Source: an uncultured Alistipes sp. | Lineage (GTDB): Bacteria; Bacteroidota; Bacteroidia; Bacteroidales; Rikenellaceae | Length of the DNA: 52,148 nucleotides | Reading direction: 5' to 3' | Assembly: GCA_900545315.1 (NCBI GenBank) | Contig: UQYM01000018.1 | Span: 1-52,148 of the forward strand | Shown here: positions 1-8,312 of the stretch, piece after piece | How positions within the stretch are numbered: position 1 is the stretch's first letter | Layout of the letters: each line of letters begins with the position of its first letter | Made by a program: the position numbers and the translations under genes | The notes under the pieces: model-generated | The model's database searches: none | The model's input: only the letters and a program-made list of their open reading frames with translations | What the model was told of the DNA's origin: nothing

Positions 1-602
1 AACATAGCAGCCATTTGTATTAGACTGCAAAGTTGCAAAATCAAGTCCGTTTCATTTCAAAAAACCGTGTAATTGACTATATTTCAATAATTTCAAAGAA
101 CTATTTATCCACTTTTACGGGACAGTAATGTTAATTTTTTTATTATTTATTCTGACCTTTTCTGAATACAAACTTTATGTAAATTTTTAGGGGATACCTG
201 CAAAAGAAGTTCAGTATACCGTGAAAGTAAAACCTGCAAAACCATTGAAAATATCACGTTGCAGGTTCTTATATCGTCATTGATCATGTAAGCGATGATT
301 CACGGTCCAATTACCCATGAGTTAGAATCAGCAATCATCCTGTCGCAACCTGTTGTTACAGTTTTCCTTCGACTACAGGAACGCCCACTCATCTGATTCT
401 AAACCACCTGCACACACAATATAAATTTACTGTGATTTGCACTTCGAACAAGCACAACAGTTAGACTGCTTTTATTAATTTTGCTTCACGATGGAGCCAA
501 CGAGTCAGATTCTTCTCTCTTCTCCTGAATCTGCTTTATGAGAGAAGGATATGAGTCACCTCAACACAATACTCCGAAGATCATACTGACCAAATTGTAC
601 AA
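1..602. other. Non-coding stretch upstream of menA
   Basis: No convincing coding region is visible on either strand. The region is AT-rich up to about 200. A weak hairpin is formed by 231-239 (AACCTGCAA) and 259-267 (TTGCAGGTT) with a 19-nt loop. It could be the end of a transcript arriving from the left or a chance repeat. No clear TAnnTTTG box was identified close to menA. Confidence 0.5.
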
Positions 603-1514
603 ATGGATACCATGACCCCAATTCCCACCAACTCAATCAAGGCTTGGTGTTTGGCCGCACGTCCCAAAACCCTGACTGCAGCTGCCATGCCTGTACTCAT
701 CGGTTGCTCCCTGGCGCTGACTGCCGGAGGATTTCAATGGATCCCGGCTATTCTCTGCTTGTTGTTCGCCCTTCTCATGCAGGTTGATGCCAACCTGATC
801 AACGACCTGTTCGATTACAAAAAGGGAAGCGACAGACAAGATCGACTGGGTCCCGAGCGAGCTTGCGCCCAAGGTTGGATCACCGTACAAGCCATGCAAC
901 GAGGTATCCTGATCACCACTGTTATCGCCTGCCTGATTGGCCTCGGCCTGCTCTTTTATGGTGGCAGTGAATTAATCTTGGTCGGGGTCTTTTGTGTGCT
1001 GTTCGCATTTCTGTATACGGCCGGCCCCTACCCGCTGGCTTACCACGGCTGGGGAGATCTATTGGTGCTGCTCTTTTTCGGATTCATTCCCGTAGGCTGC
1101 ACCTACTACGTGATGTGCCACGATTGGACGCCCGAAGTGACCATCGCCTCGCTGAGCTGTGGAATGGTTATCGACACCCTTCTTATGGTCAACAATTTCC
1201 GCGATCGCGAACAAGATGCTGTCAGCGGGAAAAAGACCCTAGTAGTACGTTTTGGCAGCTTTGCCGGACAACAATTTTATTTATGGTTGGGGACGTTCGC
1301 CGTACTGTTCAACCTTATTTTTATCAGTTACGGACAACTCTGGACCGCCATCATGCCCTTGCTGTATCTCCCGATCCATCTGAGCACCTGGTATCGTATG
1401 GTGAAGATCGATCATGGCAAAGCACTAAATCGCATTTTGGGACTCACCTCCCGCAACATGCTGTTGTTTGCCATCCTGTTTACGATCGGTTCTGTGATTG
1501 AAACCTTGCTGTAG
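603..1514 (+). CDS. menA: 1,4-dihydroxy-2-naphthoate polyprenyltransferase (MenA)
   Basis: Membrane prenyltransferase of the UbiA superfamily. It attaches the polyprenyl chain to 1,4-dihydroxy-2-naphthoate, giving demethylmenaquinone in menaquinone synthesis. The 303-residue product has about eight hydrophobic helices. The first Asp-rich motif reads NLINDLFDYKKGSDRQDR (about residues 64-81), the prenyl-diphosphate/Mg2+ site. A second, NNFRDREQDAVSGKKTL (about 197-213), is the usual MenA second motif. Length fits the family (about 290-310). The reading frame has ATG at 603 and again at 612; either could be used. The gene stands alone, ends before a strong hairpin at 1656-1701, and faces a minus-strand lipoprotein gene. 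The other men genes are not in this window. Family assignment is firm; the quinone specificity is inferred from motif 2 and the phylum's reliance on menaquinone. Confidence 0.93.
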   Translation: MDTMTPIPTNSIKAWCLAARPKTLTAAAMPVLIGCSLALTAGGFQWIPAILCLLFALLMQVDANLINDLFDYKKGSDRQDRLGPERACAQGWITVQAMQRGILITTVIACLIGLGLLFYGGSELILVGVFCVLFAFLYTAGPYPLAYHGWGDLLVLLFFGFIPVGCTYYVMCHDWTPEVTIASLSCGMVIDTLLMVNNFRDREQDAVSGKKTLVVRFGSFAGQQFYLWLGTFAVLFNLIFISYGQLWTAIMPLLYLPIHLSTWYRMVKIDHGKALNRILGLTSRNMLLFAILFTIGSVIETLL

Positions 1515-1655
1515 TCCGTAAAGAATTATGTTGTAGAGCCGCACAATTAAAGTCATCTCTAAATTGTAAAACAAACACATCTATTGTTAGGAGTTTTCAA
1601 AATACTTTCCGGAAAAGTTCTGCATAGCCACGACCACATAACAGATCATCATAAC

Positions 1656-1701
1656 AAGCCAAAGGGCCTCAGATAAATTATCTGAGGCCCTTTGGCTTTT
1701 A
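1656..1701. terminator. Bidirectional terminator between menA and a lipoprotein gene
   Basis: A perfect 20-bp inverted repeat (1656-1675 with 1679-1698, 3-nt loop) lies between two convergent genes, and TTTT follows it on the plus strand. The minus-strand exit is less T-rich, so it should work best for menA. Confidence 0.85.
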
Positions 1702-1718
1702 TCACAAGAGGACTTCTA

Positions 1719-2123
1719 CTATTCCACCGTCACAATGACAACAGGCGTCAACGTCTCTCCCTGAGGTAAATAAAACTCTTTTACACCCACCGGAGCTTTT
1801 GTCGAGGGCTCTAAAACGACAATGTACCCGTCGAGATAGTTTCCTTCGATCTGGCTAGTCTCAGACAACTCCCCCGATTTGAACTCAAAACGGCATTTAC
1901 CATTCTGATCCGTCACACCCTGACGAAACGCCACATACGAAGGAGCGTTAGCAATACTCTGAGTCAGAATAACCGTATAATCCGGCAACGCTTGTAAGGT
2001 TTGGTTCGCATCATACGCCTTTACCGTAACTTCCATTACAGCAGCTAACTCTTCGGTTTTCGAGCAACCGGTGACCATCACCGCAAACACACCTGCTAAC
2101 AGTGCAAAAAGAATCTTTTTCAT
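1719..2123 (-). CDS. Small lipoprotein of unknown function
   Basis: A 134-residue secreted protein. The N-terminus MKKILFALLAGVFAVMVTGC is a lipoprotein signal with lipobox VTGC (Cys20). The mature part (about 114 residues) looks all-beta: VMEVTVKAYDANQ, then a YTVILTQ strand, TDQNGKCRFEFKSG, and a terminal VVIVTVE strand. This resembles the Ig-like/carboxypeptidase-regulatory-like folds common in Bacteroidota lipoproteins (the 'D-NGKCRF' turn is typical), but I cannot place it in a named family. It is monocistronic with its own promoter (see 2159-2188) and converges on menA. No catalytic residues are evident, and a structural or binding role is only a guess. Confidence 0.75.
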   Translation of the reverse strand: MKKILFALLAGVFAVMVTGCSKTEELAAVMEVTVKAYDANQTLQALPDYTVILTQSIANAPSYVAFRQGVTDQNGKCRFEFKSGELSETSQIEGNYLDGYIVVLEPSTKAPVGVKEFYLPQGETLTPVVIVTVE

Positions 2124-2158
2124 TATTGGAAAAAATTATTTTAATCTCAGATTGCCTT

Positions 2159-2188
2159 CAAAAGTACAAAATTAATTCTATTAAGCAA
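2159..2188 (-). promoter_or_regulatory. Bacteroidota-type promoter of the 1719-2123 lipoprotein
   Basis: On the minus strand TTG (2186-2188) is followed after exactly 19 nt by TACTTTTG (2159-2166), matching the TTG / TAnnTTTG consensus of the Bacteroidota primary sigma factor. The box lies about 36 nt upstream of the start codon. Confidence 0.7.
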
Positions 2189-2602
2189 TTCCGAGCACAA
2201 TATGAACAAGCTGTTATATCTCTAACGACAATTATATTCCGACTCATTACACCCCGAATATGATCAACACGGCCCATATACGCTTCTCAACAGAAATAAA
2301 CGATTACATTGGCATATCAATTCGGCAATCAAGAGACTGGGACTATACGCTATACATTCAACATCAACATTTATAAACAAGCCGCTTAGGACAAATCTTC
2401 AAAATGTTGTACTACAAATCTTTCTTCTTACGCAGTCTGATCACAACAAATAAATGATACAGGACTATATTGCTAACATACTCCATGCTTTTTAGGACTC
2501 AAATTTGGTCCTACGAATCACATCTCATTTAATAATTTACACTGTAAGCTCTTTACTTGCTAGAAGACTTACCCAACACGAATCAAAAAAGCTGATTCGG
2601 CA
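2167..2602. other. AT-rich non-coding gap
   Basis: Apart from the -33 element at 2186-2188, nothing recognisable was seen between the lipoprotein promoter and the glycosylase gene: no plausible frame, no strong hairpin, no RNA gene. Confidence 0.5.
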
Positions 2603-3247
2603 TTACTTGCCAATTTGGGCTACCTCCTCCTTGGTCAAGGCATTGCCATACGCCCATAAATAAAAGGAGGCCACTGTCCCATATGGAGAAAACCGTTGAC
2701 GATAAACCTCGAATTTTTCGCGTGTCAATTCAGGCAAACTGTACAGCGATTGTAAACTACGACGAATGATCAAATCATGTCGGCTCAACACGTTAGGGCG
2801 CTGCAAAGAGAAGATCATCAACATTTCAGCGGTCCATACTCCAATTCCAGGCAAAGCAACTAACGTACGAACAACCTCTTCATCTGGAAGTTGAGACAAC
2901 TGCTCTTTGGATAAAGTTCCATGCTGCATTGCGTCCGCTGCGGCGCATATATAATTAACCTTTCGTTGAGAAAGTCCGCACTGACGCAACGACTCATTAT
3001 CCACAGCCAAGACATGCTGCGGAGTCAGTGTGTTTACTGTGCGCAACAGCCGTCCAAAAATGGTCACAGCTGCCTTGCCAGACACCTGCTGCCCGACAAT
3101 ATTGCTCACCAATGCTACAAACAGATCGGGAATTACCACTCTGCGAATCATGCCGAAACGTTCGATCAAACCGGCCATTCGCACATCACTCTGTCGCAAA
3201 TAGGTCAATTCCTGATCTCCATATTGAAAAAATGCTTCCATTTTCAA
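2603..3247 (-). CDS. AlkA-like DNA-3-methyladenine glycosylase (HhH-GPD)
   Basis: Base-excision repair glycosylase that removes alkylated purines. The 214-residue protein has the helix-hairpin-helix motif LVALPGIGVWTAEM (about residues 130-143), followed by the GPD segment RHDLIIRRSL. The Asp of RHDL is the expected catalytic residue. The upstream sequence VALVSNIVGQQVSGKAA corresponds to the 'I..QQ.S..AA' signature of the AlkA/3-methyladenine glycosylase II branch. It lacks the N-terminal AlkA_N domain and the Cys cluster of Nth/MutY enzymes. That makes it a short, single-domain type common in Bacteroidota and Firmicutes. It is monocistronic, divergent from ferritin. It is probably a constitutive repair enzyme; I see no Ada-type context. 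Confidence 0.88.
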   Translation of the reverse strand: MKMEAFFQYGDQELTYLRQSDVRMAGLIERFGMIRRVVIPDLFVALVSNIVGQQVSGKAAVTIFGRLLRTVNTLTPQHVLAVDNESLRQCGLSQRKVNYICAAADAMQHGTLSKEQLSQLPDEEVVRTLVALPGIGVWTAEMLMIFSLQRPNVLSRHDLIIRRSLQSLYSLPELTREKFEVYRQRFSPYGTVASFYLWAYGNALTKEEVAQIGK

Positions 3248-3552
3248 AAGTTACACAACGAATCTACTAATTATCCTTTTGCTTGCACGACTGAACTCGT
3301 CAATTGACAGCCGGCTCACATCTTCCAACTTACACATGCAACAAAATAGTTTACGGCGGTCCCCCCTGAAACAGATAATTTCACTATCTATTTACAAATA
3401 CAGCTCTCATTCTGCAAATGCCCATACCAAAGCATCCACAACCAGACGCTGCTAAATTAAAAAAGTTCCCCACGATTTTTTTACACTTAGCGACAGAGAA
3501 CCAAACAATTTGCTAATTTTACACCTGAAAATTTATATTTAAATTCATCATC
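3248..3552. other. Divergent intergenic region, glycosylase / ferritin
   Basis: About 305 nt without a gene. Upstream of ferritin, TAATTTTA (3514-3521) is a one-mismatch -7 box, but no TTG sits at the right distance. I found no Fur- or OxyR-like site that I would defend. Confidence 0.4.
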
Positions 3553-4080
3553 ATGTTAAACGCAAAGGTTGAAAAAGCGCTCAATGCGCAGATCAATGCC
3601 GAATTTTGGTCGGCATACCTCTATCTTTCTATGTCAGCCGATGCCATGCAGAAAGGCTACAAAGGCATTGCCAACTGGTTTTCGGTACAGTTCCAAGAGG
3701 AGCAGGCACACGCCCAGATTTTTATTAACTACGTACAATCTCGTGGTGGTAAAGTAACACTGGCCCCGATCGCTGCAGTTAAAACAGAATGGGCTTCACC
3801 CTTGGAGATGTTCCAGGATACGCTCGAGCACGAGCAGAAGGTAACCGCCTTAATCGACGAGTTGTGCCACGTTGCCTCGATCGAAAAAGATTTCGCTACA
3901 GCCAATACCCTCGTATGGTTTGTTAACGAACAGGTCGAAGAGGAGGACAACGCCCGTACCATTATCGATCAGCTGAAAATGGTTGCTGACAACTCTCTCG
4001 GTCTCTACATGATCGACAAAGAGTTGGCAGCCCGTACTTATGTAACTCCTGCTCCACTGGCAGGAGGTAGTGCAGCATAA
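3553..4080 (+). CDS. ftnA: Bacterial non-heme ferritin
   Basis: Cytoplasmic iron-storage protein that oxidises Fe2+ and mineralises it inside a 24-subunit shell. The 175-residue length is typical. All ferroxidase ligands of the E. coli FtnA pattern can be read directly: E17 (AEFWSAYLYL), E50 and H53 (QEEQAH), E94 (LEHEQK), Q127 and E130 (EQVEEE). There is no heme-ligating Met in the bacterioferritin position, so this is an FTN rather than a BFR. In the related anaerobe Bacteroides fragilis FtnA is induced by oxygen and protects against oxidative stress; regulation here is not visible. The gene is followed by a very strong terminator. Neighbours (ArsC/Spx-like protein, efflux protein) hint at a stress-response neighbourhood, but they are separate transcripts. 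Confidence 0.96.
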   Translation: MLNAKVEKALNAQINAEFWSAYLYLSMSADAMQKGYKGIANWFSVQFQEEQAHAQIFINYVQSRGGKVTLAPIAAVKTEWASPLEMFQDTLEHEQKVTALIDELCHVASIEKDFATANTLVWFVNEQVEEEDNARTIIDQLKMVADNSLGLYMIDKELAARTYVTPAPLAGGSAA

Positions 4081-4184
4081 GCCTGACTCGCATGTAAGCC
4101 TTGCGCGCTGTGGGCGGTTTGGACTGACAGCCTTTTCACGAAGGAAACCCTAAATCCTCCAATCCACACACAGACCAACGCAAT

Positions 4185-4237
4185 AAGATAACCCCTTTGT
4201 TATCGAAGATTGCTTCGAACAAAGGGGTTATCTTTTT
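4185..4237 (+). terminator. Intrinsic terminator of ftnA
   Basis: A long two-part stem: AAGATAACCCCTTTGTT pairs with its complement at 4219-4232, closing around an inner hairpin TCGAAG (4203-4208) / CTTCGA (4213-4218). TTTTTT follows. It lies about 105 nt past the ferritin stop. Confidence 0.88.
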
Positions 4238-4243
4238 TATATG

Positions 4244-4251
4244 TATCTTTG
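4244..4251 (+). promoter_or_regulatory. Putative -7 box of the ArsC-like/MFS operon
   Basis: TATCTTTG matches TAnnTTTG and sits 43 nt upstream of the 4295 start codon, directly behind the ferritin terminator. No TTG is present at 19-21 nt upstream, so only the -7 element is supported. Confidence 0.5.
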
Positions 4252-4294
4252 AGGCGGATCTCTCCTATACAGAACACAATCTTATTCCAAGAAT

Positions 4295-4657
4295 ATGAAA
4301 CCGTTATTTATCCAATATGCCAAATGCGGCACCTGCATCAAAGCCCGCAAATGGCTCGATGCACACGGTATCGCTTACGAGAGTCGCGATATTATTACCC
4401 AAAATCCCTCAGCCGCTGAAATCGGAACCTGGGTCAAATTGAGCAATACACCCATTCGTAAATTTTTCAACACCAGCGGGCTCCGATACAAAGAGTTGAA
4501 CCTTAAAGAGCACGTTAAGACCGATCCGGAAGAGCAACTGCTGACCCTGCTGGCTTCGGATGGCAAATTGGTCAAACGCCCCGTTCTGGTGTTGCCGGAT
4601 CGTGTTTTGGTAGGATTCAAAGAGGAGGAGTGGGCTGCTGCTCTATTGAAGGAGTAA
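4295..4657 (+). CDS. ArsC/Spx/MgsR-family thioredoxin-fold protein
   Basis: A 120-residue protein of the ArsC superfamily. It begins with a strand and CGTC (about residues 11-14), then helix KARKWLDAHGI, a 'Y.SRDI' turn and the conserved IRKFFNTSGLRYKELNL region. It ends with KRPVLVLPDRVLVGFKEEEW, the hallmark 'RP...vGf' motif of the fold. Members are thiol arsenate reductases (CX5R), the RNA-polymerase-binding regulator Spx/MgsR (CXXC), or uncharacterised YffB-like proteins. The CXXC here resembles Spx, but Gram-negative homologues mostly have no proven role. The stop is 4 nt before the start of an efflux-type MFS gene, so both are almost certainly cotranscribed. No ars operon genes are nearby, so arsenate reduction is unsupported. 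Confidence 0.85.
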   Translation: MKPLFIQYAKCGTCIKARKWLDAHGIAYESRDIITQNPSAAEIGTWVKLSNTPIRKFFNTSGLRYKELNLKEHVKTDPEEQLLTLLASDGKLVKRPVLVLPDRVLVGFKEEEWAAALLKE

Positions 4658-4661
4658 TCCG

Positions 4662-6143
4662 ATGAGCCACCCCACTCCACATACAAATTCTAACACCGCC
4701 TCGACAAATCCTGCAAGCGTGCCCGTGTCGTCTTCCTCCGCCCCGGACGGATTGCCATTACCCTCCCGGTATTGGGCGATTTTGGCTATCGCTTTGGGAA
4801 TCACCGTATCGGTACTCGACGGATCCATCGCCAACGTATCACTGCCCACCATCGCACGTGACCTGAATACTACGCCGGCCGCTTCGATCTGGATTGTCAA
4901 CGCCTACCAATTGGCCATCACTATCTCCCTGCTCTCCCTATCCTCATTGGGAGATCTCTGGGGCTACCGACGGGTCTATATCGTTGGGTTGAGCCTCTTT
5001 AGCTGCACCTCACTTCTGTGCGCCTGTTCAGACTCCCTGGCCACACTGGTCATCGCCCGAACCTTACAGGGATTTGGCGCTGCCGCCATTACCAGCGTCA
5101 ATACAGCCCTGATCCGCATTATCTATCCCTCTCGGTTTTTAGCTCGCGGATTGAGTATCAATGCCTTGGTCGTTTCGGTTTCGGCAGCGGCCGGCCCTAC
5201 GGTGGCATCGGCCATCCTTTCCATTACGGATTGGCCCTGGCTCTTCGCCATCAATATTCCAATCGGCATCGCGGCACTCACCTTGAGCTACAAATTTCTG
5301 CCAACCAACCCGACCCGCAGAGAGCATCGCAAATTCGACATCATCGGCGGCATCATGAACGCCTGCTTCTTCTTCCTGCTGATCGGACTTATCGAAGGGG
5401 CCTCCCATGAGCTCTCCGGACATGTTCTGCTGGTCGGTTTGGGACTGCTCATTGTTGTCGGAACCATTTTTGTCCGACGCGAGCTGCACCGGGAGTTTCC
5501 ATTGCTACCGATCGACCTGCTGCGTATTCCCATCTTCTCGATGTCTGTCTCCACCTCGGTATTTTCCTTCATGGCCCAGATGCTGGCCATGGTCTCACTA
5601 CCCTTCTTTTTGCAGGGGGAACTGGGCAAAGACGAGGTCACCTGCGGGTTACTGATGACGCCATGGCCGCTGGCAACGATGATCTGCGCCCCCTTAGCCG
5701 GCATTCTCGCCGAACGGGTCAATGCTGGACTGTTGGGAGGAATCGGACTCACCATCTTCGCATGCGGACTCTTTCTGCTCAGCATGTTGGACTCCAGTGC
5801 CACTGCCGGCGATATTGTTTGGCGCATGGCTCTTTGCGGTGGCGGATTCGGATTGTTCCAGACCCCGAACAACAGCACTATTATCGCCTCTGCCCCTCGC
5901 AATCGCAGCGGTGGAGCCAGTGGAATGCTTGGCACCGCCCGTCTTCTGGGACAGACCAGTGGAGCGGCTTTGGCAGCTCTGCTGTTCAGACTGATTCCCG
6001 GAGGACACAATACGCACAACTCGCTGCTGGTCGGCTGTGCAATTGCCATAGTGGCAGCCATGGTTAGCCTGACCCGCCTGGGTCGCCAAACCGGGCCCAA
6101 GCTCGACCGACTCGCTCAACAGCCGTCCAACACACCTAAATAG
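4662..6143 (+). CDS. MFS drug:H+ antiporter, DHA2 (EmrB/QacA) family
   Basis: A 493-residue inner-membrane protein with about 14 hydrophobic segments, the DHA2 layout. Family motifs are clear: motif D1 LDGSIANVSLPTIARDL near residues 50-66, motif A GDLWGYRRVY after TM2, motif B ARTLQGFGAAA in TM4, and motif C SAAAGPTVASAIL in TM5, the antiporter signature. The N-terminal 40 residues are Ser/Pro/Thr-rich and hydrophilic. It starts 4 nt after the ArsC/Spx-like stop. It lacks a MarR/TetR regulator and a HlyD/EmrA adaptor neighbour, so it probably acts alone. The substrate cannot be told from sequence; toxic hydrophobic compounds, bile salts or quaternary ammonium cations are possibilities from the family. 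Confidence 0.9.
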   Translation: MSHPTPHTNSNTASTNPASVPVSSSSAPDGLPLPSRYWAILAIALGITVSVLDGSIANVSLPTIARDLNTTPAASIWIVNAYQLAITISLLSLSSLGDLWGYRRVYIVGLSLFSCTSLLCACSDSLATLVIARTLQGFGAAAITSVNTALIRIIYPSRFLARGLSINALVVSVSAAAGPTVASAILSITDWPWLFAINIPIGIAALTLSYKFLPTNPTRREHRKFDIIGGIMNACFFFLLIGLIEGASHELSGHVLLVGLGLLIVVGTIFVRRELHREFPLLPIDLLRIPIFSMSVSTSVFSFMAQMLAMVSLPFFLQGELGKDEVTCGLLMTPWPLATMICAPLAGILAERVNAGLLGGIGLTIFACGLFLLSMLDSSATAGDIVWRMALCGGGFGLFQTPNNSTIIASAPRNRSGGASGMLGTARLLGQTSGAALAALLFRLIPGGHNTHNSLLVGCAIAIVAAMVSLTRLGRQTGPKLDRLAQQPSNTPK

Positions 6144-6239
6144 CAGGAAACATTTTTTGCTTTCAACTAAAGCATATTGTACGGCCATGCAGCTAATAGG
6201 CTGTTGCACTCCGGGATGAATATTTCACAAGAACAAAAG

Positions 6240-7592
6240 TTAAGAATAGCGGCGCGGGAAACGGAATAGAATTGAGAGCAGCGCAAACGCCCCCATCAGT
6301 ACTGGGTAATAGAGGTAGCGCATAATATCGAGCGGTGACAACGCTGTCAGTCCGGCAGCCATCAAGAGTTGGGCGCCGTACGGAATCAATCCTTGGACAA
6401 AACAGGAGAAGGTATCCAGAATGCTGGCGCTCTTGCGCAGATCCACCCCAAACCGATCGGCAATCCCTTTAGCAATAGGTCCGACGGTAATAATAGCGAT
6501 CGTATTATTGGCCGTACAGCAGTTCGCAATACTGACCAGGGCAGCGATACTTAGCTCTGCACCGCGTTTGTTATGTACTCTGCGAGTCAGTCGGGTGATC
6601 ACATAATCGATTCCACCCCCGACACGGATCAATTCCAGCATTCCGCCGGCCAATAGGGTCACAATAATCAGCTGCCCCATATCGGTAATGCCGCTTCCCA
6701 TGGAGCCGAACCAATCGAAGATTCCGAAACTTCCGGTCAAGAGCCCTATGCCTCCAGCAAACACCAACCCCAAAACCAAAACGATCATCACATTCATACC
6801 GGCCAGGGCCGTTCCCAAGACCACCAAATAGGGAATTACTTTGATCCATGCCACCGGTTCGGTTTGAGACGGAATCTGCAGCGACCAGCTTTCATACAGG
6901 TACAAGAGCGTGACGACCACTGCGGCTGGCACCACAATCATGCTGTTGACCTTGAATTTGTCCCGCATATCACACTCTTGTGTACGGGTGGCGGCAATGG
7001 TCGTATCGGAGATAAACGAGAGGTTATCTCCAAAAAAGGCCCCACCCACCACGACGGCAGTCATCAGCGGCACCGCCAATCCGGTTTGATCTGCGATACC
7101 AGCCGCCACCGGCACCAGTGCTACGATCGTACCGACCGATGTGCCGATCGCCAACGAGATGAAGCAGGAGGCCAAAAAGATACCGGGCAACAACAGATTA
7201 TCGGGCAGAATACGCAAGGTCAGGTTGACTGTTGCATCTACCGCCCCCATCGCCTTGGCCGATGCGGCAAAAGCGCCGGCCAACACGAAGATCCAAATCA
7301 TCAGCATGATATTCTTGTGGGCTGCTCCGGCCGAAAAGCGGTCCAACCGCTCGGAGAGCTTCATCTTGCGGGTGATCAACATCGCATAAGCTGACGCAAC
7401 CACAAAAGCCACGGTGATGGGTACCTTATAGAAATCTCCAGCCACCAACGAGGTCACCAAATAGAGACACAGAAAGACCACCAGCGGACTCAATGCCCAC
7501 AAACCGCTTTTATGGCTCACATTACGGGGATCATCCCCGGCCAAAGAGCGACGAGGATTCGTTATCTTGCTATCTTTTTGCATGGATTTCAT
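6240..7592 (-). CDS. NhaC-type Na+/H+ antiporter family protein
   Basis: Polytopic inner-membrane transporter of about 450 residues with 10-12 hydrophobic segments. The sequences AIGTSVGTIVALVPVAAGIA and VVGGAFFGDNLSFISDTTIAATRTQ are the central NhaC/ion-transporter signature: a GDN/SDTT segment with the conserved Asp residues. The repeat-like CCTANNTIAIITVGPIAK near the C-terminus also fits. Homologues exchange Na+ for H+ (NhaC) or malate/lactate (MleN), so the exact exchange is open. I place the start at 7592 (MKSMQKD...). ATG at 7583 is also possible, and the frame extends up to 7619. It is monocistronic, with a near-consensus promoter at 7634-7663, and faces the MFS gene tail to tail. Confidence 0.85.
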   Translation of the reverse strand: MKSMQKDSKITNPRRSLAGDDPRNVSHKSGLWALSPLVVFLCLYLVTSLVAGDFYKVPITVAFVVASAYAMLITRKMKLSERLDRFSAGAAHKNIMLMIWIFVLAGAFAASAKAMGAVDATVNLTLRILPDNLLLPGIFLASCFISLAIGTSVGTIVALVPVAAGIADQTGLAVPLMTAVVVGGAFFGDNLSFISDTTIAATRTQECDMRDKFKVNSMIVVPAAVVVTLLYLYESWSLQIPSQTEPVAWIKVIPYLVVLGTALAGMNVMIVLVLGLVFAGGIGLLTGSFGIFDWFGSMGSGITDMGQLIIVTLLAGGMLELIRVGGGIDYVITRLTRRVHNKRGAELSIAALVSIANCCTANNTIAIITVGPIAKGIADRFGVDLRKSASILDTFSCFVQGLIPYGAQLLMAAGLTALSPLDIMRYLYYPVLMGAFALLSILFRFPRRYS

Positions 7593-7633
7593 AATAGGAG
7601 ACGCCCGAAGGAGCGACAAGATTACCTCTGCTA

Positions 7634-7663
7634 CAAAGATAATCGCTTTCCATGATTTTGCAG
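7634..7663 (-). promoter_or_regulatory. Likely promoter of the NhaC-family gene
   Basis: On the minus strand TATCTTTG (7634-7641) matches TAnnTTTG; 19 nt upstream is CTG (7661-7663), one base from the usual TTG. The leader to the start codon would be about 35-45 nt. Confidence 0.55.
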
Positions 7664-8276
7664 GGTTTGAACCGTTTATCTCGTCTCTACTTGTGGAGTC
7701 CGCCCTCGGTTCGAGTGCTCACTCCATCAACAACCACAAAAATGGTGCAACAGAACAGACAACTGCACACGCTTCCAAACAACATGGAGCTTTCTCGATC
7801 ATAAATCGTTGCATGGGGCCAGCTACCACATAGGCCTATCCAAGAATTGCCCTGCACATAATCCTGCCACCACGGCACACACATAGCAACATTCTTAGAA
7901 CAGCAGAACCCCATAGGCTCAGAAGTAACAATCAACCGCCCCTTATCTCTAAAAACACAGAAGTTCTACAATAACGTGATCATCGGCAATTTCTGAGCCA
8001 TATCTACACCTCGGAAATGCCACTTTACAAAACGGATGGGAAACACACGTCAGGTTGACCAACAGATTCGGGCTGATCAGGTCGTCGCCGCATTTCGGAT
8101 AGTTCTAAAACATCGAATCCCCGATGCAATGCATCGGGGATCCTCCGTGGCAAATAAACGGTCGAATCGACCTGGTTTAAATGAATCGTAGTCACTATTG
8201 AAGCGGGTGTTGACCCCAAACCACCACCACTTGATCGGTCGCCCGCCACAGAGTGACCACGAAATTCATTTAGCGG
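7664..8276. other. Long non-coding gap with a perfect hairpin
   Basis: About 610 nt without a convincing gene; short open frames here lack family resemblance and good starts. The one clear structure is a perfect 11-bp inverted repeat, ATCCCCGATGC (8117-8127) / GCATCGGGGAT (8131-8141), loop AAT. It has no T-run on either side, so a terminator role is not supported. Confidence 0.45.
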
Positions 8277-8296
8277 TACGGAGATAGCTCTCCGTA
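8277..8296 (-). terminator. Possible terminator hairpin of the DUF4465 gene
   Basis: A perfect 8-bp stem TACGGAGA / TCTCCGTA (4-nt loop) begins 17 nt past the stop codon. The T-run on the minus strand is weak, so it may only stabilise the 3' end. Confidence 0.4.
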
Positions 8297-8312
8297 ATAG
8301 GGTAACGCAAAA

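Noticed and set aside
5288..6209. Long minus-strand open frames opposite the MFS gene
   Set aside because: They are antisense to a gene with complete DHA2 motifs, have no family resemblance and show the Ser/Arg-rich composition typical of shadow frames.
8025..8249. 74-codon minus-strand frame downstream of the DUF4465 gene
   Set aside because: No recognisable domain, no promoter, and it spans the 8117-8141 palindrome.
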